A stretch of DNA of 54,593 nucleotides from Planctomycetaceae bacterium (GCA_002722955.1 PBMZ01000104.1:1-54593); one strand, 5' to 3'. Shown: positions 1 through 8,165, counted from the first letter of the stretch. Translations and numbers: made by a program. Notes: a model not told the origin generated them from the sequence alone.

Positions 1-494
1 CGTTCCGCTGGGGGCTCGCTCCGCTCGCCCCCAGCCAGCCCTTGTACGGCGATTTGAGCTACCGGCACACAAGCCAACAAACCCTCGGCATAATTCGCGA
101 CGTCACCAAACATCAGTTGGCATTCACCCTTCTCGGCATTGCGGCGGCCGTGAGTGATCAGTTGAGACAACCTCCCATAGGAAGCTCGATCTGTTGCCAG
201 AAGTACAACCGGCGGCGCATCAGTCGGCGTGATCTCGGCACCAATGAGGAGTTTGAGGTTCGCTTCTTTAGCCGCCACATGGGCTCGAACAGCCCCGGCA
301 AGACTATTTCGATCCGTAATCGACAGTGCCGACAAGCCAAGTTCCGCAGCCTGATTGACCAACTCGTCCGGATGCGAGGCCCCTTCCAAGAACGAGAAAT
401 TCGTCCGACAACGTAGCTCCGCATAACACCCCCGGGGCCGAGGCTCTCCCGGCAGTTCCATCGTTCGTCGGTGATAAATGGGCTGTTCTGGCAT
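1..494 (-). CDS. dnaE2: Error-prone DNA polymerase III alpha subunit DnaE2, N-terminal part (cut by window start)
   Basis: About 164 codons read from an ATG at 494 down to the window edge without a stop. The N-terminus matches the PHP domain of DnaE2-type polymerases: 'YAEL', 'NFSFLEGASHPDELV' and 'ITDRNSLAGAVRAHVAAKE' follow in order. The 'TDxxSLAG..RAHVAAKE' form fits DnaE2 rather than replicative DnaE1. DnaE2 is the translesion polymerase that acts with ImuA and ImuB during SOS mutagenesis; here it lies 123 nt downstream of imuB on the same strand, completing the lexA-imuA-imuB-dnaE2 order. No clear Shine-Dalgarno sequence precedes the ATG, so the exact start is uncertain. The last visible residues (about 'GGERSEPPAE') come from a palindrome at 8-34 and do not look like DnaE2, suggesting an in-frame repeat insertion. 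Family call confident; the rest of the gene is outside the window. Confidence 0.9.
   Translation of the reverse strand, partial: MPEQPIYHRRTMELPGEPRPRGCYAELRCRTNFSFLEGASHPDELVNQAAELGLSALSITDRNSLAGAVRAHVAAKEANLKLLIGAEITPTDAPPVVLLATDRASYGRLSQLITHGRRNAEKGECQLMFGDVANYAEGLLACVPVAQIAVQGLAGGERSEPPAE
8..34. repeat. Palindromic repeat inside dnaE2 reading frame
   Basis: An inverted repeat with 8-bp arms (CTGGGGGC / GCCCCCAG) and an 11-nt centre made of CTCGCTCCGCTC-like sequence. It is read in frame by dnaE2 and gives a Gly/Glu/Arg/Ser/Pro-rich peptide that has no counterpart in the polymerase as I know it. Confidence 0.55.
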
Positions 495-504
495 ACAACT
501 TAGA

Positions 505-604
505 GGGAACGCTAATTCACACTAATCTTCGCTAATGAAAGTTGGCAGGGACGTCAGCATTAGCGATTCTTGATTAGAGTCAATCAGCGAATATTAGTGT
601 TCCC
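505..604. repeat. Long imperfect inverted repeat between imuB and dnaE2
   Basis: The left arm (505-537, beginning GGGAACGCTAATTCAC) and right arm (558-604, ending ATTAGTGTTCCC) are imperfect inverted copies built from repeated CTAAT/ATTAG motifs. It fills most of the imuB-dnaE2 gap and could form a large hairpin in the transcript. Confidence 0.6.
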
Positions 605-617
605 AAATACTCAACAT

Positions 618-2144
618 TCACTCAAACACACCGTGTAAGAACCATTTGCTCGGAAGTTCACAGAACAACCAATAGCGCGAACCGGTGGTTGTCGTGACTT
701 GGTAGTAGTCTCGGCGGATGGTGCCTGAGTCTTGCCACCAGGCAGTTGTGATTCTTTCCACTTCGGTACACTCGGTGATTCGATAATGCCGTTGGTTCCA
801 ACAAAAGCTGGCTGGTGTTTCGTTAGATAACGTCACATCGATCGGCGGCGGTTCATGCAACAATATCAACGGGCGAGCCGACGCAAGCGTCGCTTTGGGG
901 TCAGCAAAGTGGCGTAAGCTTCCAGCTTGCGATGTTTTGGGGTTGGCAAGCTGGAAGCTTACCCCACTTTGAGAAATCGGTTCGTAACCAACGGCTTGTT
1001 CTGGAATCGGTTCGGGCAATAGTTGGGCTCGAGTAACCATGCCTTGCCCCAATCGCGCGCTCAGACGATCGGTAAGCCGCTGCAGCTCGCCGTTGTCAGC
1101 CGTTTCGTTGGCCGCGAACAAACCTTGTTGGCGGACTCGTAACACTGCCGTAGATGACGCTTCCAACTGGATCATATGAATCCATTCAGGAATCCGCGTG
1201 GCTTCCAACTTCAGCTCGATCAAGTTCAAAATGTGCGGCGGCGAGTCCGTGGGGAGAGCCAATCCGATGGGCAAGACGGTCGCTTCGGAAGCCTCGCTGT
1301 GTAGACTTAAGGTCAAACCCAACAGGCCTTGCCCGCGTGACTTGAGCGTCTTCAGAATCTGAGCCAACAAGTCTTCGCAAACGTAGCGGATTGCATCGGG
1401 ATGACAGATCGGCTCGTCCGTTGCCCATTCGGCCAAGACCGGCTCGGGACGCGGCAGTGGTTCGAGCAACTCTTCACGTTGGCCGAACAGTTGGTCCAAA
1501 CGTTCCGTTAATACCGCTCCAAACCGCGATGGCAGCGAGCCCCTTGGCATGGTCCTTAGACGGCCAATCGTTCGCAAATCGAACTCGTGCAATTGCGTGA
1601 CGATGCGGGCCGATATCCGTAGTGCTTCGATGGGCAAGGATCGCAAGCGGCGATCGGTTCCCGTGCCATGCCCATGTCGAGCGATCGCCCAAGCCGCCCC
1701 AATCGTGTTGGCCACCGCCACGTGGGCAAAGTAGCCTCGGCAGCCAAGTTCGATCAGCAGCCGCCGCGCCAGCCCGGATTCGTCTCCGAACAGATGATCA
1801 CATCCGGAAATGTCGAGCAGCAGGCAATGAGCGTCGTTGGATAACTCGATCCCTACGATAGGACTGAAGCCGTAACAGATGTTGGCAAGCTCTCGCAGCT
1901 CACACGAATCGGCAGCGGCATCGTGATCCAGGAAAATGCCCGCGTCGATCAGTGCTTGGGCTTCCGCGAGCGACATGCCTGCGCGCACGCCGAACCGCAG
2001 TGCTTGTTTGCAAGAGATTACGACATCGGCGCGGTTGCCCGATTCTCTGTACAAAACGCAAGCAGTGGATTTCGTATCAGGATCGTCTCGGTGAAGCCGC
2101 TGGATCGGAAAGTCCGGCAGCCACACACACAGCACCCGTTTCAT
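618..2144 (-). CDS. imuB: ImuB, catalytically inactive Y-family polymerase homologue of the SOS mutasome
   Basis: 508 residues from the ATG at 2144 ('MKRVLCVWLPDFPIQRL'), the usual ImuB N-terminus; an upstream in-frame start at 2177 would only add residues inside imuA. The protein has the Y-family fold (palm-like 'DISGCDHLFGDE', HhH region 'LHEFDLRTIGRLRTMP', little-finger region with 'RLDQLFGQREELLEPL') and the ImuB C-terminal 'RDYYQVTTTTGSRYWLF' block. ImuB is known as a non-catalytic adaptor that brings DnaE2 to the sliding clamp. The 5' end overlaps imuA by 68 nt, implying translational coupling. Oddity: between 'EQAVGYEP' and 'RPLILL' about 30 residues are encoded by a near-perfect palindrome (905-971) that looks like an inserted repeat element. 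Confidence 0.93.
   Translation of the reverse strand: MKRVLCVWLPDFPIQRLHRDDPDTKSTACVLYRESGNRADVVISCKQALRFGVRAGMSLAEAQALIDAGIFLDHDAAADSCELRELANICYGFSPIVGIELSNDAHCLLLDISGCDHLFGDESGLARRLLIELGCRGYFAHVAVANTIGAAWAIARHGHGTGTDRRLRSLPIEALRISARIVTQLHEFDLRTIGRLRTMPRGSLPSRFGAVLTERLDQLFGQREELLEPLPRPEPVLAEWATDEPICHPDAIRYVCEDLLAQILKTLKSRGQGLLGLTLSLHSEASEATVLPIGLALPTDSPPHILNLIELKLEATRIPEWIHMIQLEASSTAVLRVRQQGLFAANETADNGELQRLTDRLSARLGQGMVTRAQLLPEPIPEQAVGYEPISQSGVSFQLANPKTSQAGSLRHFADPKATLASARPLILLHEPPPIDVTLSNETPASFCWNQRHYRITECTEVERITTAWWQDSGTIRRDYYQVTTTTGSRYWLFCELPSKWFLHGVFE
905..971. repeat. 26-bp inverted repeat inside imuB
   Basis: The arms at 905-930 and 946-971 match at 25 of 26 positions and are separated by a 15-nt loop; the core is GTAAGCTTCCAGCTTGC. 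The element keeps the imuB frame open and encodes a segment not expected in ImuB. It resembles a REP-like or protein-embedded palindromic element. Confidence 0.85.
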
Positions 2145-2988
2145 CGCAGATATCCAATTCGACAGTTCGATCGGCAATAGCTCCTTTGGCGTAAACGCAC
2201 TGCACCTCCAGTTGGCGGCGGAAAGATTGAGTAGCTACCGACGCCAGACGGTGGCTTGTTCGAGACGTTGTTGTGCGGCCACGCGGTTCGTCCACGGTCT
2301 GGCGACCGTAGCTACTGCGTGATGAGACCAATAACCGCACATCCGCCCAGCCGGATTGATTGCGAGTAGCCGCGGATCGAATCAGCAAACCCACGGCTGT
2401 GCCCGATTCGACCGCCAGTTGCAAGCGGAGAAACTCCTGAGTTCGCAGGTGATCGATCTGATACAACACCGCGCCGACTCCGGCACATCGCAGTGATTGC
2501 TCGACGGCCCAAAGTTCGTCGGCTCGTGTCTTGGGCCAGACGAAGATTGTCTTGTCCAAGTCGACACCAGCAGCGGAAAGAGCCGGTGAGTAAAAGTGGC
2601 GTTGTCCATCGATCACGATCAGCGGGCCTTGCCTTTGAGCCCGACTGGCCACGCGCATCGCTAACGAGATCGCACCGCTTCCCGGTTCGGCGGCGATCCA
2701 TTCACTCAAGGTGCCTCGAGCCAACCCGCTATCGGGCAAGATCGCATCGAACTCCGGAACTCCCGTCGAGACGATGTCCTTGTCCGGAACTTGCCGCCGC
2801 AACCCATGTTGCATGCGCTGCAAGTTCGACCGCAATTGGTCAATCACCGCGGATCGCGCACGCTCCGCGTGTTCATTCAGTTTGTTCTGGACGCTTTCAG
2901 TACTGGCTGGTGCCGAAAGTCTGAATAAATTTCCAGAACAAACACGCCGCGCTACCGCGTCGGCTAAGAAGTTGGTTGGAGTCGTCAC
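2077..2988 (-). CDS. imuA: ImuA, RecA-like SOS mutagenesis accessory protein
   Basis: 303 residues starting at a GTG at 2988. The sequence 'STGVPEFDAILPDSGLARGTLSEWIA' followed by 'LIVIDGQRHFYSPALSAAGVDLDKTIFVWPKT' and 'WAVEQSLRCAGVGAVL' is the RecA/SulA-like core of ImuA. ImuA works with ImuB and DnaE2 in damage-induced mutagenesis. It follows lexA by 166 nt that hold an inverted repeat, and its 3' end overlaps imuB by 68 nt. Between 'WADVRLLVS' and 'RRQLEVQCVYAKG' there are about 35 Ser/Arg/Thr-rich residues encoded by a palindromic element at 2231-2315; in the family as I know it these two blocks lie close together. The C-terminus 'VELDICDETGAVCVAA' agrees with the family. Confidence 0.9.
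   Translation of the reverse strand: MTTPTNFLADAVARRVCSGNLFRLSAPASTESVQNKLNEHAERARSAVIDQLRSNLQRMQHGLRRQVPDKDIVSTGVPEFDAILPDSGLARGTLSEWIAAEPGSGAISLAMRVASRAQRQGPLIVIDGQRHFYSPALSAAGVDLDKTIFVWPKTRADELWAVEQSLRCAGVGAVLYQIDHLRTQEFLRLQLAVESGTAVGLLIRSAATRNQSGWADVRLLVSSRSSYGRQTVDEPRGRTTTSRTSHRLASVATQSFRRQLEVQCVYAKGAIADRTVELDICDETGAVCVAAGLSDPAASPRRS
2231..2315. repeat. 24-bp inverted repeat inside imuA
   Basis: The arms 2231-2254 and 2292-2315 match at 21 of 24 positions (consensus GTAGCTACGGTCGCCAGAC). A related copy lies between genes at 48379-48429. The element is read in frame by imuA. Confidence 0.8.
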
Positions 2989-3022
2989 CCAAGAATCCTC
3001 GTGCGTTGGGTGAGCCGGAAAA

Positions 3023-3151
3023 ATTTGTCATTAGTCATTTGCTATTTGGAGGGGTGGGTTGGCTCTCAATAGTAACCCGACGCGCAACCTCAGACCTTCG
3101 CTACGTCTTCTTAAATAGCAAATGACTAATGACAAATAACTAATGACAAAT
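3023..3151. repeat. Perfect 25-bp inverted repeat between lexA and imuA
   Basis: The arms 3023-3047 and 3113-3137 are perfect inverted copies (core CATTAGTCATTTGCTATTT), with a further partial copy directly after at about 3138-3151. It occupies most of the lexA-imuA gap, so it may separate or attenuate transcription between the two. Confidence 0.85.
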
Positions 3152-3154
3152 TCT

Positions 3155-3793
3155 TCACGAGCCCATCAATCGAATTACCCCAACGACGACTCCTTCGATC
3201 GTTAAGTCTTCCACCCGGCAATAAATCGGCTCCATCCCCGAGTTTGCCGGTTGCAGCCGGACGCGGCTCTTTTTCCGCTCCCGGTAAAAACGTTTCAACG
3301 TGGCCTCGTCACCAATGCGGGCCACGACTAAATCTCCATCATCACAGGTCGTTTGTTTGCGAACGACGACCAAATCGCCGTCCGCAATCGCCTCCTCGAT
3401 CATCGATTCTCCGCAGACGCGAAGTGCGAAGTGGTTGTCATCCGAGAACCCCTTCAAATCGACGACGTCCGAGTGATCTTCAATCGCCTCGATCGGCGCC
3501 CCGGCGGCCACAGTTCCCAACAACCGCAAGCCGGGCGATTCGGCCAGTTGGAGGCCTCGATGTCCCGCCTGCCTCAGTAAGTAACCGTTCTCGACCAAGT
3601 TGTTCACATGAAACCGAGCCGTATGCGGTGACCCATAACCGAACTCAGCCTGGATCTCGGAAAGGCTCGGCGACCGGCCCGTCGAACGAAGCTCGTCCCG
3701 AATAAAGTCCAAAACCCGAGCCTGCACCTTCGTCAGCGGTGGCTGCGCACGCTTTGCGTGTTTATTCATTCGATTGTTCATGTTCGTACCCAA
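3155..3793 (-). CDS. lexA: LexA repressor, SOS regulator (S24 self-cleaving protease)
   Basis: 212 residues with an N-terminal winged helix (about 20-85, 'PSLSEIQAEFGYGSPHTARFHVNNL') and a C-terminal S24 protease domain. The self-cleavage site Ala97-Gly98 ('VAAGAP'), nucleophile Ser130 ('CGESM') and general base Lys167 ('EATLKRF') are all present, so it should be cleavable by RecA-stimulated autolysis. LexA represses SOS genes; its position directly upstream of imuA-imuB-dnaE2 suggests it controls this cassette and itself. The start may lie at Met5 or Met9 rather than Met1. Upstream lie a palindromic repeat (3838-3891) and a small symmetric site (3927-3946) that could be an operator. Confidence 0.95.
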   Translation of the reverse strand: MGTNMNNRMNKHAKRAQPPLTKVQARVLDFIRDELRSTGRSPSLSEIQAEFGYGSPHTARFHVNNLVENGYLLRQAGHRGLQLAESPGLRLLGTVAAGAPIEAIEDHSDVVDLKGFSDDNHFALRVCGESMIEEAIADGDLVVVRKQTTCDDGDLVVARIGDEATLKRFYRERKKSRVRLQPANSGMEPIYCRVEDLTIEGVVVGVIRLMGS

Positions 3794-3837
3794 TGCCGCA
3801 GCTACGGTGGTTTGCCACAGCTTTTGTGCGGGTAGGC

Positions 3838-3891
3838 GTAGCGGAAGCCGCCAAGGCTTTCGGCAATGCCGAAACTGGCGAAGTCCACTAC
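3838..3891. repeat. Palindromic repeat upstream of lexA (GTAGCGGAAG family)
   Basis: The arms 3838-3864 and 3868-3891 form an imperfect hairpin with a very short loop. The same family (core GTAGCGGAAGTCGCCAAGACT) is seen at 36639-36700, with a half copy near 17911-17936. Confidence 0.75.
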
Positions 3892-3926
3892 CCCTCGATA
3901 ACCATCGTCAAACTGTGATCGCTAAA

Positions 3927-3946
3927 ACTAATCAAAATGCATTAGT
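3927..3946. promoter_or_regulatory. Possible LexA operator upstream of lexA
   Basis: A perfect symmetric site ACTAAT-N8-ATTAGT in an AT-rich stretch about 135 nt upstream of the lexA start. Its position suits autoregulation, but the LexA box of this lineage is not known to me and no equally good copy was found before imuA, so this is a weak candidate. Confidence 0.3.
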
Positions 3947-4020
3947 AGTTCAAATTTATTATTTTTGCCAAGGCGTGAAAAGTGAAACTTTGGACATCGT
4001 AATCTTGCGAGTTCTTGTGA

Positions 4021-4506
4021 TTACTCATCCAGCGGCAGATTCAAGAGTTCGTCAAGAACACCCGGACAAGCCGCTTCGATCATGTCGAGCACGTACTCGA
4101 AGCCTTGAGCTCCGCCGTAATACGGGTCGGGGACGTCGACGGGATAATCGTCGTCTAAGAAGTCGCTGAGCAAATGCAAGCGGGCGGTTCCTAACCGGCT
4201 GAGCATTTCGATGTCGGTGCGGTTGTTTCGATCCATGGCAACGATCAAGTCGAACTCGTTCAAATCGTTGCGGTTGACTTGTCGAGCCCGACTGATCAGC
4301 GTGTAGCCTCGATCCGAAGCGGCGGCTAGCATGCGAGGGTCGGCGGTCTTGCCGGTGTGGTAATCAATTGTGCCCGCCGAATCGATTTCGATACGATGCG
4401 ACTCACCGCGGCCCTCGACAAATTGCCGAAAGATTCCTTCGGCCGCCGGTGATCGGCAAATATTTCCCATGCACACAAAAAGGATTCGCCGTTGCCTGTC
4501 ACTCAT
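4021..4506 (-). CDS. Low-molecular-weight protein-tyrosine phosphatase
   Basis: 161 residues from the ATG at 4506 ('MSDRQRRILFVCMGNICRS'). The catalytic loop is C12-MGNIC-R18-S19, and the general acid is Asp127 in 'DVPDPYYGG', both diagnostic of the family. Such enzymes remove phosphate from tyrosines, often acting with bacterial tyrosine kinases in polysaccharide export, or on other small phosphoesters. An upstream in-frame start at 4542 exists but would run further into the divergent glycosylase gene. Even from 4506 the first 15 nt overlap the start of the divergently transcribed gene. No kinase or polysaccharide gene is adjacent. Confidence 0.93.
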   Translation of the reverse strand: MSDRQRRILFVCMGNICRSPAAEGIFRQFVEGRGESHRIEIDSAGTIDYHTGKTADPRMLAAASDRGYTLISRARQVNRNDLNEFDLIVAMDRNNRTDIEMLSRLGTARLHLLSDFLDDDYPVDVPDPYYGGAQGFEYVLDMIEAACPGVLDELLNLPLDE

Positions 4507-5151
4507 TTTCCACCCGACGCGATTAAGGCTGCCTTGAAACACCTGAAGTCGAGCGATCCTATCTTAGCCACCGTCATCGAACAAGTTGGCGATTTCACCT
4601 TGCAGTTGGAGAAGAGCAAGTATCGCATTCTTGTGCGTTCGATCATATCTCAACAATTGTCCACAAAGGCGGCTCGCACGATTCGCCAAAGGCTCGAAGC
4701 CACCATCAAACCCAAACGCGTCACGCCCGAGAACATCGCTGGCATCACCGACGAGCAAATGCGAACAGCGGGTCTCTCGCGGCAGAAGATCACGTACATG
4801 CGAGATTTAACGGACCGCGTCGTCGACGGGCGGCTCAAGCTAAACAAGCTCACCTCACTCGACGACGAAGACGTGATCGCCGAGCTAATTCAAGTCAAAG
4901 GCATTGGCCGTTGGACAGCTCAGATGTTCCTGATGTTCTGTCTCGGCCGCTTGGATGTTTTTCCCGTCGATGATTGGGGAATTCGTTCCAACATCCGAAA
5001 CTTATACGGCTTTGACGAGATGCCCAACAAAGCGCAATGTCTTGAAGTCAGCGAGCCCTGGCATCCCTACGCATCGATCGCTAGTTGGTACTGCTGGCGC
5101 AGCGGTGATGTCGAGGAAGTCAAGACGCCGGGAGCAGAGTATCCCGTGTGA
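4492..5151 (+). CDS. AlkA-type DNA-3-methyladenine glycosylase (HhH-GPD)
   Basis: 219 residues from a TTG at 4492; an alternative start at about Leu15 would avoid the overlap with the divergent phosphatase gene. The helix-hairpin-helix ('QVKGIGRWTA', 134-143), the following 'FPVDDWGIRS' with the presumed catalytic Asp161, and 'EPWHPYASIASWYCWR' match AlkA. The enzyme would excise alkylated bases and start base-excision repair. It is divergent from the phosphatase, so its promoter must lie inside that gene. Family confident, start uncertain. Confidence 0.9.
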   Translation: MPVTHFPPDAIKAALKHLKSSDPILATVIEQVGDFTLQLEKSKYRILVRSIISQQLSTKAARTIRQRLEATIKPKRVTPENIAGITDEQMRTAGLSRQKITYMRDLTDRVVDGRLKLNKLTSLDDEDVIAELIQVKGIGRWTAQMFLMFCLGRLDVFPVDDWGIRSNIRNLYGFDEMPNKAQCLEVSEPWHPYASIASWYCWRSGDVEEVKTPGAEYPV

Positions 5152-5174
5152 GAGTCAGAACAACGGGCTTTCAT

Positions 5175-5261
5175 CGTTTAACGCCGGCGCCCTTGGCTGG
5201 GGGTTAAACGAAATAGTTCACGGAATTACTTTGATCGTCGCTTTACGAAAAGCGACGATCA
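5175..5261. repeat. Two adjacent hairpins at the 3' end of the Uma2 gene
   Basis: The first hairpin (5175-5210) pairs CGTTTAAC with GTTAAACG. The second (5232-5261) is a perfect 12-bp inverted repeat (TGATCGTCGCTT / AAGCGACGATCA) with a 6-nt loop, and it encodes the last residues of the Uma2 protein. Either could act as a terminator between the two convergent genes. Confidence 0.65.
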
Positions 5262-5850
5262 TGGCTGTTTCCCCTTCGAGTTCCTTACGTTTGAGTGCCG
5301 CAGGAATCTCAGCGATTGGAAATCCGGGCAAGCATTCACTTTCGTTGGCTTCGACGTAGCCATCGCCGTCGAGCCGATAAACTTGGATGGCGTCGTTTTC
5401 CCATCGCCAGATTTCGGCAACGCCCATCTCGGCATAAATCGGCAGCTTCTTGACCGACCGATTTGTATGATCGACTTCGACGACCAAGTCGGGTGGAGGA
5501 TCGTCTTCTAATGAGAGTTCACGTCGTCCACGCGTGCTCGGCTCGTGGGAAATGTAGTAGCCGTGGTCAGGCTCGAGTCCGGCTTTTAAGTCTTCGCGCT
5601 GGCACGTCATCGAACCACAACTGGCAATTTCAATCAGCTTTTCTTCCGTCCAGGTACAGATTAGTCGATTGATGACTTGGGCTACCATTTCGTGTAAGTA
5701 GGAAAGCGTCATGATTTCGAGCACTCCCTGATGATACGTCATGCGCGTATGATCGTTCTCGGGATCGTCGCGTAGATTGACGTACGTCTTCCACGGAACT
5801 CCGCGCAAGACGGCGTGCTCGCAAGTCGGTAGAGTCGATGCTGTTGCCAT
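5218..5850 (-). CDS. Uma2-family (DUF820) endonuclease-like protein
   Basis: 210 residues with the family's pattern: 'MTYHQGVLEIMTLSYLHEM' near residue 40, then 'PPPDLVVEVDHTNRSVKKLPIYAEMGVAEIWRW', which holds the acidic and lysine residues of the PD-(D/E)XK-like core. Uma2 proteins are abundant in cyanobacteria and planctomycetes; their biological role is poorly defined. The gene stands alone. The final residues 'AMIVAFRKATIK' are encoded by a perfect hairpin, so the native C-terminus may have been replaced by repeat sequence. Confidence 0.88.
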   Translation of the reverse strand: MATASTLPTCEHAVLRGVPWKTYVNLRDDPENDHTRMTYHQGVLEIMTLSYLHEMVAQVINRLICTWTEEKLIEIASCGSMTCQREDLKAGLEPDHGYYISHEPSTRGRRELSLEDDPPPDLVVEVDHTNRSVKKLPIYAEMGVAEIWRWENDAIQVYRLDGDGYVEANESECLPGFPIAEIPAALKRKELEGETAMIVAFRKATIKVIP

Positions 5851-5944
5851 GTGACGGCTACCAATTCAAAGGGATCGTTCAACATCCATTTTGGCCATAC
5901 GATCGTCTGTTGTCGACCTTGATCGTCATGGCAGCAGCAGAGAG

Positions 5945-6550
5945 TTACTTTGCGTCCACTTTACTACTGGAGACTTGCTGCTTCGAATTCCCTGCTTCCT
6001 TCTTTGCCTTCGCACGCTGTTCTGTCAGAGCCAGCAACTCTTGAACATACTTCTTACTGCTACCAGGGAATCTTTTTCCTTTAGCATAGAGGCGCAGTTG
6101 TTCGGAATCTGAAAGCATGGCTGTTCGGGCGATTCCTAGGTAGCGTTTAGGCAGCGGATGCCGAATGTTGGCCTTTCTCAACTCTTCCGCGACTCCGGCC
6201 TCGGGACCGATCAAGCCAAGAATGTAAACGCACTCTAACTGAATCCACCACTTCGTTGTTGAGTTCATACGTTTGATCAGCGGGCTAGCTGCTGGCTTGC
6301 CGATTTTGACCAATGCGTCGCGAACGGGATGATGTTTCGGGACACAGCCACAGCCATTCAATGCTGAAATAAGAGTACGAACATGTTCTGGCTTGGGATT
6401 GTCAAGAATCTTACGAGACACCGGACTTGGTGACTTATCCAGAGCCAGCGCGGATCGGTAACTCGCGATCGTCAGAGAGGCCACGATCATCGTGCTGAAC
6501 AGTGCCCGCCGAATTGTCATTGAGAAAATCGATGTCAGGTTACGGATCAT
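5945..6550 (-). CDS. Secreted hypothetical protein with HEAT-like helices
   Basis: 201 residues. A strong Shine-Dalgarno AAAGGAGAA stands just upstream of the ATG at 6550 and decides this start. The N-terminus has a basic stretch and a hydrophobic run ending 'SYRSALA', a signal peptide or anchor. The mature part ('HPVRDALVKIGKPAASPLIKRM', 'ECVYILGLIGPEAGVAEELRKA') resembles a HEAT-type helical pair, and the tail is Lys/Ser/Gln-rich. I do not recognise a specific family and give no function. Confidence 0.7.
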   Translation of the reverse strand: MIRNLTSIFSMTIRRALFSTMIVASLTIASYRSALALDKSPSPVSRKILDNPKPEHVRTLISALNGCGCVPKHHPVRDALVKIGKPAASPLIKRMNSTTKWWIQLECVYILGLIGPEAGVAEELRKANIRHPLPKRYLGIARTAMLSDSEQLRLYAKGKRFPGSSKKYVQELLALTEQRAKAKKEAGNSKQQVSSSKVDAK

Positions 6551-6743
6551 TGAGTTCTCCTTTTGCCGACAAGAGTTTCAAGACATCGACATTGATCAAT
6601 CTGCGAAACATCCAAGTAATGCCTCGCTTTGATTAAACTCACAGGCAGTCCAAAAGTTTCGAGTTTTATTCGCAAATCGAAGCAATTCACCCAGAACAGT
6701 ATCATACCTTAGGTATCGATTGATATCTTGAGCCAAAGCGAAA

Positions 6744-8165
6744 ATGTCACGTCTACCAACGATTATCGACACACTGAAAGGCCGCCGCGTCACGGTCATG
6801 GGGCTCGGTATGTTTGGTGGTGGTGTTGGCGCTGTCGAGTTCCTCTTTCAGCAAGAAGCCGACGTCACGGTGACGGACCTTCGTGGCGCAGAAGTGTTGT
6901 CTGCGTCGCTCAAGGAAATCGATCGCTTGGAGCAGCAGTACGGTGCGAAAAGCTCAGTCGTATCGGGAGAGCATCGGTCACAAGACTTCCTCGATGCTGA
7001 TCTGATCGTCGTGAATCCCGCCGTTCCGCGGAGCAGCGAGTTCCTGGCGCTTGCGGAATCGAACAACGTGCCGCTTACGAGTGAGATGAATCTGTTTTGG
7101 TCGCGGAATCCGGCCAAGACGATCGGTGTCACTGGCAGCAACGGCAAGTCCACGACGACGGCGCTCATTCATTCGATCCTGAAGAACGCTGGTGTTTCTT
7201 GTTGGTTGGGTGGCAACATCGGTCAGAGTTTGTTGCCGGTCGTCGATCAAATCCGTAGCGATGATTGGGTCGTCTTGGAATTGAGCAGTTTTCAACTCGA
7301 GGACCTTGACCGCATTGAAGCGAGTCCCAACATTGCCGTCGTCACCAATCTGACACCAAATCATCTCGACCGTCATGGGACCATCGAGGAATACCGCCGC
7401 TGCAAGCAAACTATTGTCCGCTGGCAATCCGATCGCGACACCGCCGTCTTAAACGGGGACGATAACGACGTGTCGGCTTGGCCTTCGAACGGCCACCGTG
7501 TTTACTTCGGCCAAGATCGAACCAATGGCAACGGTGTCTACGATAACCGTAACGATTCAGCACAAATCGTCGAAGGCAATCAAACTCGCGAGTTCCCGCT
7601 GGCCAAGCACTTAAAAGTTCCCGGCCAACACAACTTTTCCAACGCGATGGGGGCGATAGCAGCGGCACTTGCTGCTGGTGTCGGCTTAGATCAAGTCGGA
7701 CCAGGGATCGCCGCGTTCAGTGGGCTTCCTCACCGATTGCAGTTGGTGGGCGAGTATGAAGGGCGCCGCTTCTACAACGATTCTATCGCTACGACTCCCG
7801 AATCTTCGATCGCTGCGCTTCAAGCGATTGATGCGCCGATCGTGTTGCTTGCCGGCGGATACGACAAGAAGATCGATCTGTCGCCGATGGTCGACGCCAT
7901 CGCAGAGAACGCTCGCGCCGTCGCTTTGATGGGACAGACCGCAACACAACTGCAGCAACTGCTGAAAACAAACAACGAACAAACAAATACTAAGGTCTGC
8001 TCAAACTTCCCAGAAAGCTTCGAATGGGCTTGGCAAATTTCTCGCCCAGGTGACGCAGTCTTGCTCTCACCCGGCTGTGCAAGTTACGGTTGGTTTGACA
8101 GTTTTGTCGACCGAGGCCGCCAATTCGCAGCTGCTTATGACAACTTGGTCAGACGCCATGAATGA
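6744..8165 (+). CDS. murD: UDP-N-acetylmuramoyl-L-alanine:D-glutamate ligase MurD
   Basis: 473 residues, a normal MurD length. The N-terminal Rossmann-like domain ('VMGLGMFGGGVGAVEFL') is followed by the ATP loop 'VTGSNGKSTT' (129-138), 'ELSSFQLEDLDRI', 'NLTPNHLDRHGTIEEYRR' and the C-terminal 'LLAGGYDKKIDLSPM' and 'LLSPGCASYGWFDSF' blocks. MurD adds D-glutamate to the peptidoglycan precursor in the cytoplasm. Together with ftsI and rsmH elsewhere in this window it shows the organism keeps peptidoglycan synthesis. It is not next to the other mur genes here; the RND permease follows after 94 nt. Confidence 0.96.
   Translation: MSRLPTIIDTLKGRRVTVMGLGMFGGGVGAVEFLFQQEADVTVTDLRGAEVLSASLKEIDRLEQQYGAKSSVVSGEHRSQDFLDADLIVVNPAVPRSSEFLALAESNNVPLTSEMNLFWSRNPAKTIGVTGSNGKSTTTALIHSILKNAGVSCWLGGNIGQSLLPVVDQIRSDDWVVLELSSFQLEDLDRIEASPNIAVVTNLTPNHLDRHGTIEEYRRCKQTIVRWQSDRDTAVLNGDDNDVSAWPSNGHRVYFGQDRTNGNGVYDNRNDSAQIVEGNQTREFPLAKHLKVPGQHNFSNAMGAIAAALAAGVGLDQVGPGIAAFSGLPHRLQLVGEYEGRRFYNDSIATTPESSIAALQAIDAPIVLLAGGYDKKIDLSPMVDAIAENARAVALMGQTATQLQQLLKTNNEQTNTKVCSNFPESFEWAWQISRPGDAVLLSPGCASYGWFDSFVDRGRQFAAAYDNLVRRHE

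Noticed and set aside
5463..5672. Short frames opposite the Uma2 gene
   Set aside because: Antisense shadows, no ribosome sites and Arg/Ser-rich composition.
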